NCBI GenBank assembly: GCA_003864495.1
Contig: ML133450.1
Location: 1,901,734 to 1,965,733 of the forward strand
Reading direction: 5' to 3'
DNA length: 64,000 nt
Source: Nemopilema nomurai
Taxonomy: Eukaryota; Cnidaria; Scyphozoa; Rhizostomeae; Rhizostomatidae
Part shown: in pieces, positions 1 to 10,804 of the stretch
Layout: every line of letters begins with the position of its first letter
Position numbering within the stretch: position 1 is the first letter of the stretch
Notes under the pieces: generated by a model
What the model was told of the DNA's origin: nothing
Databases searched by the model: none
What the model saw: the letters and a program-made list of their open reading frames with translations, nothing else
Made by a program: the position numbers and the translations under genes

Positions 1-1289
1 TCAAGAAGCTTCTTATCCGATAATCCGAACGATGGGCGTACTTTGTCTTATGTAATAGAAACGACGTCTGGCTCTTCTTGTTGTGTAACCATATTCTGGT
101 TACATAACGACCTAGCACATTGAATAATGAGTTCGAACTATGCCCATTGATTCAATACAGGTCGGCATTTATTGATCGTTTTAAAACAAATGTGACTTGC
201 GACCCCGCTTTCTTCCGAGGAAGACGTGCGGAGCCGGGGCAATAACTCCGTTAATACATTTCTTTAATTTGGATTAATGAAGGAGGTTGAATGCTTACTT
301 GTTAATCCTATTAAGACACGTCTCATTGACCAAGTGTATCCCTCGTGTTTATGTCTTTGTCTCTTTTTTATTGGGCTTGAGCTTTAAACTGCCTCCTTTG
401 TAATTTGGAACATCTTTACTTCCCATAGTCCCAAGGCAGTTTCAGAAAAGGACATTATGAGACCTTGTAAACCATATTAAAAAACCCCCTGTAACGAAAT
501 TGAATCTGCGTTCAGGGTTCGGCAGGGACACGAGTGAGAGATAGGCAACCGTTGTTTCTAAAAGACTGAACACTCCAAGAACACCCTAAGAACAAGCGAT
601 TAAGCGGATGAACACCCTTTAAAACATATCGAAATCGGCATATCATTCGAAAAATAATTTGGTCAATCAATAAAAATTAATTTTGGGGCGGGAAAGGGCC
701 TGATAAGTCTAATGCTGTTGGTGTTGTTACAACCAACTGATGTTTTGCGCGTCAAAAAGTGTGAACGGGGGTTTGTACACGGGAGCAATTTCGAGTTTGA
801 CTCTCTTTGTGCATTCAAGCAAATTCCCGCATTATCAGTAGAAGCTGTTCTAGTTAACGTTTCTAGAAGCTTTTCCTCGTGTGTAGAATCACAAATTTCC
901 AGTCAATCACGATTTCGCTTATAGATTCCACAGAACAATACCACCTGTATTCCATCAATAAAAACTTTTATTGTCACAATAAAGGATTGATTGTTTTTGC
1001 GAAAAGCCGTTCCAACTTCCCTTCTGGCAATGATACAATACTTTTTTGCATAATTGACTTCGTAATGACGTTTAGTCAACGTCATTTCGTGGTCGCAAGC
1101 AATAGAAATCGGTACCGTAATTACAGGAAAATGCATGCCTTGCATAGCAAAAAAGTTACGGAAGAGCTTCTACTGATAATGCGTATGCGTAGAAAAGCAT
1201 TTGGAACGCCCTGTGTTCAATGGGCGTAGCGGATGCTATGAAACTGCCGATAAAGCATCAACAGAGTAACGGCATTCTTCTGTAGTGAT
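1..1289. other. Upstream stretch, no host gene seen
   Basis: No open frame here resembles a known protein, and the longest ones (712-1229) look like chance frames. Positions 490-552 resemble, in reverse orientation, the end of the LTR at 12742-12802; both contain TGTAACGAAATTG followed by a GTTCAGGGTTCGGCAGGGA block. The segment just before 1290 should be the 5' leader of the BEL/Pao element. I found no copy here of the candidate BEL LTR sequence seen after 10805, so the 5' LTR is either lost or unrecognised. Confidence 0.5.
490..552 (-). repeat. Inverted LTR-end fragment
   Basis: About 60 bp starting TGTAACGAAATTG match the reverse complement of 12742-12802, the terminal part of the LTR of the Ty3 fragment further right. 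The match is about three quarters identical by eye and fades out after an AGGCAA block. It is probably a diverged solo LTR end, or a shared motif of two related LTR families. Confidence 0.45.
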
Positions 1290-3021
1290 ATGGATTTAAC
1301 AGAGCTCGAAAAAAGCTCTCACGCATCTTTGCCTCGTCATGAAGTTTCTTCTGTCCGTTCGAAACTTCCGGATCTAAAATTGCCAACCTTCGACGGAAAA
1401 ATAACAGATTGGAATGGCTTCTGGGAGCGTTTCCAATCCCAGGTTGGCAACGTAACAGAACTTTCAAATTCAGCAAAGTTCACGTATTTAATTGGTCAAT
1501 TGCGAGGGGAAGCTTTAAAAACGGTGCAGGGCATAATTACATCGGAGCAAAACTACTTCGTTTTGGAAGAGACCCTTAAGGAGAATTTCGGCCACCCTCG
1601 GCGCATCATCCGCGCCCACGTCAATAGCATTTTAAGGCTACCAAAGCCAACACTATCAGCTCTCAGTCTGTGACAATTTTATAATTCTTTAATGGGAGAC
1701 ATTCGTTCGTTGGAGGCACTCAAGATCGACGTCGCTGCCTGTGCCCCCTTTATCATCCCCATCGTTGAGGAAAAATTGCCGGGGAAAGTTCGCAGTTCGG
1801 TTGGCGATTCTGGCCAGGGAGTGAATTTGTATTTTAAAACGTTTTACGGACAATCTCAAAGATCACATTTTACGTGAAGAACAAACACAAACGGGATTGT
1901 CTACACCAATCCAGTCGCCCCCGTCGCAACATGACACTTACGAGCCTTACGTCTCGAGCACTAGTACGTTGTCCGCCCCAGTGCACAAAGCTTGCCAACT
2001 CTGCCAAGGTCCTCACGCTACGTCACAGTGCTCAATGCCTGCTAACGAGAAAACCGCTAACGTTTTACGTCGTCAATTATGCCTTAATTGCTTGAACTCT
2101 GGGCATCGTGTCTCAAATTGTCATGCAAGAGGACGTTGTGCTAAATGCAAGGGCAAACACCACACTGGTATACACGGGATCCGTATCCATCCCAACGTTT
2201 CGAACGTGCCCTTCCCACGTAACACGCCGACGCAACAACGTCCGCCGTCTCGCACTAATGCTTACGTTGCCTTTGATACTAATGACGCATCTGCCGCTAC
2301 GGAAACTGCTCCCATTACGGAATCGACTTCACAGATAATCACGACAAATTGCGCCCCTTTGTCGAACGTTACTCTTAACGACCTCTCAAATGACTTTCAG
2401 CATCATTTGACCCTCGCCGATGATAAATCGCCTTGCGACGCATTAGCAGCTGACGGCACTTTTTACGAGCCCCAAGGGCACACGTTCGCTTCGCCTACAG
2501 CTACCGAGCACACGATCCTCCTTAAGACCGCCAAAGCTGTTGCTGTTGCCAACAACAACTCGGCACAAGCAAATGTCTTCTTCGACGAAGGATCTCAACG
2601 TAGCTACGTACGTAAAGGTTTCGCTAACCAATTGGGCCTAGCCCCCGAGTCTTACGAGCCATTGTCAGTTTCTGGTTTCGGTGGGACTGTTACGACGCAA
2701 AACTATGGCGTATCTACGATTGGCCTCGAAACCACCTCTGGCATCGAATTCATTAAGGTACTCGTTTCCGACGAAATTGTCAAACCCTTAAGCCAGAGTG
2801 GTTGTTCTAGCCTCAAAACCGACCCCCGTTTCCAAGGGCTGAAATTCGCCAACGACTTTCGTGACGAACAATTCCAAGTCGATATTCTCATTGGTGCCGA
2901 TGCCGCCTATCGTTTCCTAGGAACTATCAACGAACGCTTCCAAGAGCCTTACGTTCAACATTCTAAATTTGGGGAAATTGTTTCCGGACCGCTTCCTAAG
3001 CCACCCCCCATAACCAATCAT
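1290..3021 (+). pseudogene. BEL/Pao gag and protease, broken
   Basis: The first frame (1290-1673) has the Pao gag signature (LPKLxLPTFDG-like start, then WNGFWERFQSQV and LIGQLRGEA), known as DUF1759. A TGA at 1671-1673 interrupts it and the same frame continues from 1692 to 1877. A frameshift follows, and the frame from 1897 carries CCHC/CxxC zinc-binding clusters (CQLCQGPHATSQC; CLNCLNSGHRVSNCHARGRCAKCKGKH). It then carries a retropepsin-like domain with FFDEGSQRSYV in place of the usual D-[ST]-G context and a SVSGFGG block, as in Pao proteases (DUF1758). The frame runs into the foldback element at 3022. The host role is none; the copy is a pseudogene. Confidence 0.85.
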
Positions 3022-3689
3022 GTTGGTAGCGCTACAGGTCAAATAGGATACGCGGTCAAATAGGATAATCTCAGGTCATATAGGATAATCGTCGATAACT
3101 CCGAAAAATGGACTGATATCGTAAAACAAACCGCAGAATCGGACTCGGCATGCTTCAATCTACCTTTTAGATGCCTTTTTATTCAACTATGGTAATTTCA
3201 GCAGTATAAATCGCAATGTTTTTCTATTACGTTAGTTTGATGCGTGGCTCCTCCATAGCTACGGAGGCAAATAGGAAAAACTCGTTAAAAAGCATCGTTT
3301 TAATGCAAAATAAATAGCAAAAGATAGAAATCGCAAAGAAAATACACACTCTCTTCATATCAATCCATGTTTTAAACATTTTGCACCGGGGTTACAAGAT
3401 TTCTCTTAAAAAATTAGCTGATTGATCGAAGCGCTACAGGTCAAATAGGATACGCGGTCAAATGGGAAAATGGCCAAAAACTGCAAGAAACAAGCGGGAA
3501 AAATAGAACTACCTCATTCCAAAGCAATGAATCATTAAATATGCTATTTCTATCCGTTTGTCTGCTAGAAATCAAGCTATATTGATAGATAGATGCATTT
3601 CACACAACGTTCGACAAGCACTTAGGCATTTGTTTACAGATAGATCTCCTCCACAGTTTCGAGGTCAAATAGGAAAACAGCTACCTACA
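3022..3689 (+). repeat. Left inverted arm of the foldback element
   Basis: This pairs with 4771-5437. It contains seven copies of a GGTCAAATAGGA-like motif and an internal second copy of the terminal sequence at 3431. Confidence 0.88.
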
Positions 3690-4770
3690 GCCATAGACAA
3701 AAATTTTAATAATTTCCGAAAGCAAAAGTAATACAAATCAATTTCAAACACACATATTTACATAACATATTTCATTTACTTGTTTTATCATAGTCTATAG
3801 AATTTGGTATAGAATTGGGACTATGTTTTATAACACTTAACAAATGTCAACATATAGCTGCATCTACTTTGTTTTGTCTGCAATTTGTATGTGTATTCTT
3901 TTTATAAAAAAATTGAGTATCTTTTTATTTGACTAATGCTTCCTTCCATTGTGTTTTGTTTTAAAATTAAGCAATATAAAAGCTAGCTCAGACAAATTAT
4001 GCTATAATTCAGAGTAGCTCTAAAGTTACTCAAAAGACAGTGTTTATTTTAATAAGGTTATTAAAAGTGAATGATTGCTATTTAGCAGAGTCAATCAAAG
4101 TCTGCAAATTGCCAACTTTAAAATAAAGCCTCCCTTTACAAATGCAAACCCAAAAGCCCTCAAATTTATTATGAAATGATTTCCAGCATCCCCCCTCACC
4201 CTCATAAAGGGTATCAAGCATTCTCTCTATATTAAAACGTGCTTAGAAGGCATAAACGAAATGAATAAAACACTTCGCCAAGAACCATACAATTATTGGC
4301 TATTTCCTATGGACATTTGGTAACTTGAGGTCAAGAAGAACCAAAATATTTTTTCTAAAACACTCCAAGTTGATTTTTCAGAGAAATGAAACTAATTCAA
4401 TATAAGCTATACATTGATTTCTTTAGGGGGTTTGATTGTAGTTGTCAATAGGTGCACACTTCGAATAAGCCTCCACTGCTACCCTAAATTCTCAAAATGG
4501 ACCCCTCAATTTGATGAATTTTGCCATCTAAGGTTGCCTATGATGGCGTTTTATAGAATTACCACAAAAAACTCATACTTTTGGTAGTAATTAATTGAAT
4601 GCTCATAAACAAAATCCTACTAAAATGAACAAGGTCTTTTAATAATGTCTTCTTTATATCTACAATAATTTAATAACTCCCATCTCGTATAGGCCCATTT
4701 AATAAACATAAAAAATAGATAAGGACATGGCTCTGTTTGAGCTGCTTCGAGGATTTACGGTATGTAAGCC

Positions 4771-5437
4771 GTAGGTAGCTGTTTTCCTATTTGACCTCGA
4801 AACTGTGGAGGAGATCTATCTGTAAACAAATGCCTAAGTGCTTGTCGAACGTTGTGTGAAATGCATCTATCTATCAATATAGCTTGATTTCTAGCAGACA
4901 AACGGATAGAAATAGCATATTTAATGATTCATTGCTTTGGAATGAGGTAGTTCTATTTTTCCCGCTTGTTTCTTGCAGTTTTTGGCCATTTTCCCATTTG
5001 ACCGCGTATCCCATTTGACCTGTAGCGCTTCGATCAATCAGCTAATTTTTTAAGAGAAATCTTGTAACCCCGGTGCAAAATGTTTAAAACATGGATTGAT
5101 ATGAAGAGAGTGTGTATTTTCTTTGCGATTTCTATCTTTTGCTATTTATTTTGCATTAAAACGATGCTTTTTAACGAGTTTTTCCTATTTGCCTCCGTAG
5201 CTATGGAGGAGCCACGCATCAAACTAACGTAATAGAAAAACATTGCGATTTATACTGCTGAAATTACCATAGTTGAATAAAAAGGCATCTAAAAGGTAGA
5301 TTGAAGCATGCCGAGTCCGATTCTGCGGTTTGTTTTAAGATATCAGTCCATTTTTCGGAGTTATCGACGATTATCCTATATGACCTGAGATTATCCTATT
5401 TGACCGCGTATCCTATTTGACCTGTAGCGCTACCAAC
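4771..5437 (-). repeat. Right inverted arm of the foldback element
   Basis: This is the reverse complement of 3022-3689 with only scattered substitutions. One example is CCCATTTGACC near 5010, where the mirror of the left arm predicts CCTATTTGACC. Confidence 0.88.
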
Positions 5438-5893
5438 CCTGCTCCCCATAACACCAAATCACGCGCCTGAACAGGAAACCATTACGATGCACACGAACAT
5501 CATTCCTCCCAACAATGGTTTCGCTTCAAATGACGATAATCCGATCAGCTCGACACTTTCCGTTGAAAACCTCGTCGACAATGCTGAGCTTTCAATTCAG
5601 TTCGGAAAAGTACTTCAGCATCAATCGTTCAATTTTGATTTTGACAAGAAAGAGGCTAACGACACAGAATAGAGAATTCTGTGCTAACGAGTTTGTTCAC
5701 GATTACCAACAAAAGGTTGAGTTCCGGGATGGCCAATATTTCGCGCCTTTGCCGTGGAAGACTGACCACCCACCGTTGCCGTCCAATCTCAGCCTTTGTA
5801 AAAGCCGCCTTTAACCAAGAAACCGCCCGTCTACGTAACCTCGGTCTCTTAGACGACTACTGTAAAGTTATGGAAGAGCATTTGGCTCACGGG
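5438..5893 (+). pseudogene. BEL/Pao segment between protease and RT, frameshifted
   Basis: Coding resumes right after the foldback element. Three overlapping plus frames (5487-5672, 5515-5814, 5681-5917) each hold part of the region before the Pao reverse transcriptase. One has the FAPLPWKTDHPPLPSN block, and the next has the ARLRNLGLLDDYCKVMEEHL block that leads into the RT fingers. At least two indels are therefore present. The segment ends at the target site ACGGG (5889-5893) used by the Ty3 insertion. Confidence 0.75.
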
Positions 5894-6100
5894 TGTCATG
5901 AGGTAGAGAGAAAGTAAAGAGACGTAGTTTAAACCTAAACTAGGCTCTAATCAACGCATATCCACTAGTAATAAAAAAAAACAAGTACGCTTCAATGCGC
6001 TAATAAGTTTGAACTATAATAGCGATTGTTCTTTATTGAATGTCAACACAATCTATGGAAATATTTCTAAGGAAGGTGTCAAAAAGCTAGTTTCACCACA
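5894..6100 (-). repeat. 3' LTR of the Ty3/gypsy element
   Basis: This is 207 bp, TGTCATGAGG on the plus strand to TTTCACCACA. It is nearly identical to 9786-9992. The block 5946-5959 is the one complementary to the primer-binding site. Confidence 0.93.
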
Positions 6101-6124
6101 TTCTCCCCCAGTAGGGAAAGTTAC

Positions 6125-9100
6125 TTATGGACTTGAAAATCCATATCTCTCGGGTTTCTTCCTAAAACGAGTTGACCGACGAGGTTGCTCAACGAGTTCC
6201 ACCATTTCACACCTAACATTCTCTGTTATTGGAACTTCAACGGTATCTGATTGGCCAGGTTCGACGGCAGTAGTCCCGTTAAGCTGGTCTGAATCGGCTC
6301 CGTCTTCTGCATCTGTGCTCCTTGGGCAAGGTGCAAGATCCGTAAGAGAAACTGACGATTCACGGCCATTTTTAAAGCGAATACAAGCATACGTTGGATT
6401 CAGATGAGTCAGCTCAACTTCCTCCACCAAATCATCGTTCTTGTTTGAACGTACAAACTTTCTCAGGAAAACTGGCCCTGGAGGTAGCCATGAAGGTAAA
6501 GATACTCCTTGACTAGATTTCCTTGGGAAGCTGAAAAATCTGTCATGGGCTGGGTGGCATTTGTGGCGGTTGAAAGAAGGGATCGGATTGAGTGAAGTGC
6601 GTCTGGCAAAACACTCTCCCATTGCCGATCTGGTAGCTTAGCAGAGGCCAAAGCGAGCCTCACAGTTTTCCACACAATACCATTGTATCGCTCTACTTGT
6701 GAATTTCCAGTGGGATGATAAGGAGTGCTGTGGCTGCTGGCAATTCCTCTGCTTCTGAGATAGTTGGTGAGTTCTGCAGACATGAAAGAAGAACCACGAT
6801 CCGAGTGTATGAATTCGGGCATCCCACATAGGGAAAATATCGTTTCCAAGCATGTTATCACAGTTTCACTTGACATATTGGAGCAAGGAATCACGAACGG
6901 GAAACGAGAGTATTCATCGATTACTGTGAGGAAGCATTTGTTCCTTGATGAAGATGGCAGAGGTCCTTTAAAGTCTATGCTAAATCGTTCCATGGGACGT
7001 GTTGCCTTTATAAGCTTATTGTTTTGACGCTGATAGAAATTGGGTTTCAGCTCAGCACAAATCCGACAGTTGAGACATACATCTCGCACATCTTGCGTTG
7101 AAAATGGCAGGTTCTTGGCTTTCACAAAATGAAGAAGACGAGTGATACCCGGATGACATAGCCGAGAATGAATTTCATCTAGACTTATCGAAGCAGCAGC
7201 ACAGTGAGCGCGAGTAAAGGAATCTGGAACGACATTGTTCTTTCCTTCCCGGTATTGAATAGTATAGCTGAATTCCGCAAGTTCCATGCGCCAGGATTGT
7301 ATTTTGCTGTTCTTAATCTTTGATCGTTTCCTATTATCAAACATGAAGGATACAGACCGTTGGTCTGTTATCAAGATGAATGGCTAACGAGATAGGAAAT
7401 GGCTCCATTTCCTAACCGCTTCAATAAAGGATAGAGCTTCCTTCTCTACGGCAGGGTAACGACGCTCAGCACTGGATAATGTTTTGGACATGAATGCGAC
7501 AGGTCTCCCATTCTGGTTCATAGAAGCAGAAATTGCAACATCAGATGCATCACATTCAACAACAAATGGTATATCCTCATCAATTGGAGACAAAGCAACA
7601 TGAGAAAGTTCGTCCTTCAAGGCATTGAACGATGCAAGAGCGTTTTTGTCAAGTGGGAAAGATACCGTGTCTGCTAATGGACGAATTTTGTCTGAAAACT
7701 GTGGTATCCACTTAGAGTAATATGCGAACATCCCTAGAGCTCTTCGTAAAGATGAGACATTTGAAGGTGGTGGGTATTCCTGCAGAGGTCGTAACCGTTC
7801 GGGATCTGGCTGAACGCTGTCATGACTAATTCGATGACCAAGTATATCAATAACAGGAACCGATGAAACGGTTTTCGATTCATTGAGGGTAATGTTCCTT
7901 CGTTTGATCATTTGAAGGAAGGCAGCTACATTTCTGTCGTGGTCGGCTTGATCGACTCCAGCTACAGTTACATTATCCAAGTAGGGAAATGTATCCTTTA
8001 AACCTTCTTGTGTAACTAAATTGTCTATGATTCTTTGAAAAGACGGGACTCCATTTGTCACTCCGAACGGTAAGACAACGAATTCGTACAGTTCACCAAG
8101 TGCTTCGAAAGCGGTAAACTTTGTCTCAGACTCTTCAAGAGGTATCTGGTGATATGCACTCTTGAGATCAAAGGTAGAAAATACTTTGTACTGTGAAAGC
8201 TTATTGATCAGATCATCAATACGTGGGAGTGGATATGCATCTAACTCTGTAAATAAATTCACAGTCTGGGAATAGTCAATGCACATTCTTTTCTTGTGAC
8301 GTTGTAACTCATCACGCGCAATCATGACCTGTGCTCGCCATGATGAATCACTTCGCTTTATCAAGCCTGCTGCCAGTAAGGATGAGATTTGATCTTGAAT
8401 AAATGCGCGATCATCTTTATTAAAGAACCTAGACTTCGTAGCAATAGGTTTCACGTCATTTGTTACGGTCTTAAACAAGGTAGGCGGGTCAACATCAGCT
8501 ACATTAGCAATCAGTCGCGAAATAGGCTGCTTTGTGTCAAGGGCAGAGACTGTTTTGGGGAAGCTGCTTGAGACAATCAGGTCCTCTTTGTTCCCTCCAA
8601 ATTGAAAAGTGAGGTTCTTGTGCTGTTTCTGAAAATCATATCCTAGAATGACATCACTGCAAAGGCTCTGTAGAATATCTAGCTTGACATTTTTGTATGC
8701 ATTTCCATTCAGCACTATTTTAACATTACATTGGCCGATTATAGAAGACTCCATTGATGTCATTGCCATCGTTACTTTCTTGTCTGATGGTGTTGCTGGT
8801 ATTTGCAACCTTTTGAACGCCTTTTCGCTGATAAAGTTTTCAGAGCTGCATGAATCAATTAAAGCTGTTAGGTTAAAAATGTCGTTGACTTTAACTGGAA
8901 CTGAAGCATGTCTAAGACCTGAAGGGCAGGCGGCTGTAATTGTGCAGAGTGAAGGCTTATATATGGCATTAACAGTAGCACTTATCTTTGAGGATTGACA
9001 GACTTTAGCAAAATGACCTTTTTTTGAGCAGTTATGACAGACAGCGTCACGGGCAGGACATGAAGCTCGGTTAGCATGAAGGAAACCTCCGCAAAAGTAG

Positions 9101-9761
9101 CAGGATTTTCTTGAAGGAGTTTGCCTTTTGATTGCAGCCAACGATTCTCGATTTGGATCAATAGGTAGACCAGCATGATCATTAGTTGAAACAGCAGCAA
9201 CATTAGAGGGTATTAGTTGATGGCTTTGCTGCATGTATAGTTCAGAGTTCTTCTGGGCAGTATGCAGTGTGCGAGCTATTTCATAAGCCCTGTCCAATGA
9301 TAACTCAAAATTTTCCAGAAGTCTTTGACGAATATAGTTAGATGTAAGCCCATTGATGAAAGAATCCCTTATCATCTCAGATCGGTAGGTTTCAGCTGAG
9401 ACTGCAGTGAAATCACAATGTTTACTCAATTTCTTTAGCTCTTCTAAAAATTCATCAAGAGACTCACCAGGCTTCTGTTTACGAGTAGCAAGTTCGTGAC
9501 GAGCAAAAATAATGTTTGGAGTTTTCACATATAATCTTTCAAGAGTAGTTACAACCGCATCATAGGTGGTGCACTCCTCCACATAATCAAAGACATCTGC
9601 AGAAATGAAGTTGATAATAGAGCGAAATCTATCAGGAGCTGTCTCTCCACACATTCAGTGATAAAGTTATCGAATGTTCGTTTCCAATGTTTCCATTGTT
9701 TTGCAGCATTAGGAGCGTTCGGCTCGACATCCAGTCTTGATGGCTGCAGCGCCTTGCTCAT
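6125..9761 (-). pseudogene. Ty3/gypsy Gag-Pol, frameshifted
   Basis: Gag begins at 9761 (MSKALQPSRLD), 10 nt past the primer site. It is frameshifted near 9650, probably with a small deletion. The long frame 9654-7384 (756 codons) holds the rest of Gag, two zinc knuckles (CYFCGG..., then CHNCSKKGHFAKVC), a retropepsin region with LIDSCSSENF instead of D-[ST]-G, and RT. The RT active-site box reads YLDN instead of YxDD. RNase H (ECDASD) follows. A single in-frame TAG at 7386-7384 interrupts RNase H. The same frame resumes at 7374-6463 with an HHCC integrase zinc finger (HxxxxH...CLNCRIC) and a DDE core (DFKGPL, HSDRGSSF, ERYNG). Another frameshift near 6545 moves the C-terminal tail to the frame ending at 6125. 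No chromodomain is evident. Confidence 0.88.
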
Positions 9762-9770
9762 ATTGAATTT

Positions 9771-9784
9771 ATGCGTTGATTAGA
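9771..9784 (-). promoter_or_regulatory. Primer-binding site complementary to the element's own LTR
   Basis: On the minus strand the 5' LTR is followed by one A and then TCTAATCAACGCAT. The LTR itself, read in the element's sense, contains ATGCGTTGATTAGA (5959-5946 and 9851-9838), the exact 14-nt complement. In Tf1/sushi-type elements the 5' end of the RNA folds back on such a site and is cut to make the primer. Use of that mechanism here is an inference from the match and its position. Confidence 0.75.
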
Positions 9785-9785
9785 T

Positions 9786-9992
9786 TGTCATGAGGTAGAG
9801 AGAAAGTAAAGAGACGTAGTTTAAACCTAAACTAGGCTCTAATCAACGCATATCCACTAGTAATAAAAAACAACAAGTACGCTTCAATGCGCTAATAAGT
9901 TTGAACTATAATAGCGATTGTTCTTCATTGAATGTCAACACAATCTATGGAAATATTTCTAAGGAAGGTGTCAATAAGCTAGTTTCACCACA
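9786..9992 (-). repeat. 5' LTR of the Ty3/gypsy element
   Basis: This is 207 bp with TG/CA ends and is followed by the target duplication ACGGG (9993-9997). It differs from the other LTR at about four positions, for example in the A-rich run and a T/C in TTCTTTATTG. Confidence 0.93.
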
Positions 9993-9997
9993 ACGGG

Positions 9998-10313
9998 TAC
10001 ATCGAAGAACTTTCCGACTTACAGGAGCCTTGGCCTGAACAGGGTTGTCACTACTTGCCACATTTCTTTGTGCTCAAAGATTCCGAAACAACCCCCCTGC
10101 GTATCGTTTTCGCCGCCAATTCAGGGAAAGTCAGTCTCAATGATTGCTTGTACACGGGCCCCTGTCTGCTAAACAAACTCGTCGAATTACTTCACAGGTT
10201 TCGCCTCCCGCAATACGCTTTCGTTGCTGATATAAGACGAGCCTTCCTCCACATAAAACTGCGAGAGGAAGATCGCCCATTCGTCCGTTTTCTTTGGTAC
10301 AAGGACTACGACC
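9998..10313 (+). pseudogene. BEL/Pao reverse transcriptase, N-terminal part only
   Basis: Continuing directly after the Ty3 target site, the plus frame reads the Pao RT fingers and first palm segment (LPHFFVLKD, LRIVFAANSG, SLNDCLYTGP, YAFVADIRRAFLHI). It stops near 10313 at an internal deletion junction. The RT catalytic YxDD segment, RNase H and integrase core are absent. Confidence 0.85.
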
Positions 10314-10783
10314 CGAACTTCGGTGATCATAACGAGATTTCGCGCGCACAGCATCATCGTACTACCTTATACGACCACTTTCGTACGCGCTTCAAGGCCG
10401 AATATTTATGGCTGCTACGTGAAACACACGCTTACAAGAGCAGCAGAAAGCAGTCGTCAACGAATGGAATCAAAGATGGCGACATCGTTTTGATTGAAGA
10501 CACGGACACGCCTAGACATCGCTGGCCCCTTGGTGTTGTGACAAAGACATTGCGTGGATCTGACAATCACTGTCGCGCCGCTTGTGTACGCACCGCCAAC
10601 GGACAAACCACGCGTTCGGTTATCAAGCTCTATCCACTAGAACTTTCTACCAATCAACAACCGCCAGACGACGCTGCTCAAGCCACAGAACAGCACGTTA
10701 CTGACCTCCGGCCTACTCGTAGCGCCGCACGCGCGGCTAGGGACATGATCCAGGCCCAACTAATCGCATCATCACAGGATTAG
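10314..10783 (+). pseudogene. BEL/Pao C-terminal (DUF5641-like) domain
   Basis: In the same open frame as the RT start (10055-10783), the sequence switches to the domain that follows integrase in Pao polyproteins. It reads LWLLRETHAYK, then GDIVLIEDTDTPRHRWPLGVV, then RTANGQTTRSVIKLYPLE. The frame ends with TAG at 10781-10783. The join of RT to this domain is a large in-frame internal deletion, not a natural fusion. Confidence 0.85.
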
Positions 10784-10804
10784 TTTTTTCGCCGGCCCCC
10801 AGTA

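Larger units (their letters stand above)
3022..5437. mobile_element. 2.4-kb foldback element with ~668-bp inverted arms
   Basis: The left arm (3022-3689) and right arm (4771-5437) are nearly perfect reverse complements, separated by 1081 bp of AT-rich DNA without a coding frame. The arms start GTTGGTAGCGCTACAGG and end with its complement. The terminal block GCGCTACAGGTCAAATAGG recurs inside each arm (3431 on the left and about 5030 on the right). A GGTCAAATAGGA(T/A)A motif recurs at about 3037, 3054, 3074, 3266, 3439, 3456 and 3663, and is mirrored in the right arm. No transposase is encoded, so it is non-autonomous. It may use a TA target, since TA flanks GCGCTACAGG on both sides, but the target duplication is not certain. 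It sits inside the BEL element, so it is younger than that copy. Confidence 0.85.
5894..9992 (-). mobile_element. Full-length Ty3/gypsy retrotransposon, self-primed type
   Basis: This 4099-bp element has 207-bp LTRs that start TG and end CA and differ at only about four positions. It is flanked by the 5-bp direct repeat ACGGG (5889-5893 and 9993-9997). It reads on the minus strand: a polypurine tract (ACTGGGGGAGAA on the minus strand, 6101-6112) abuts the 3' LTR, and the primer site abuts the 5' LTR. Gag start, two zinc knuckles, protease, RT, RNase H and integrase follow in Ty3 order. The coding part carries frameshifts and one stop, so this copy is not autonomous. It lies inside the BEL element and is younger than it. 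The primer site matches the element's own LTR instead of an evident tRNA. Confidence 0.93.

Noticed and set aside
712..1229. Short plus and minus frames
   Set aside because: They overlap in different frames, show no family resemblance and use alternative start codons; probably chance.
1281..1297. 17-bp match TGTAGTGATATGGATTT with the LTR start near 12473
   Set aside because: Flanks do not match and the left copy is the BEL gag start; one such match is near what chance allows.
6009..6407. 132-codon plus-strand frame
   Set aside because: It is the antisense shadow of the Ty3 Pol tail and LTR.
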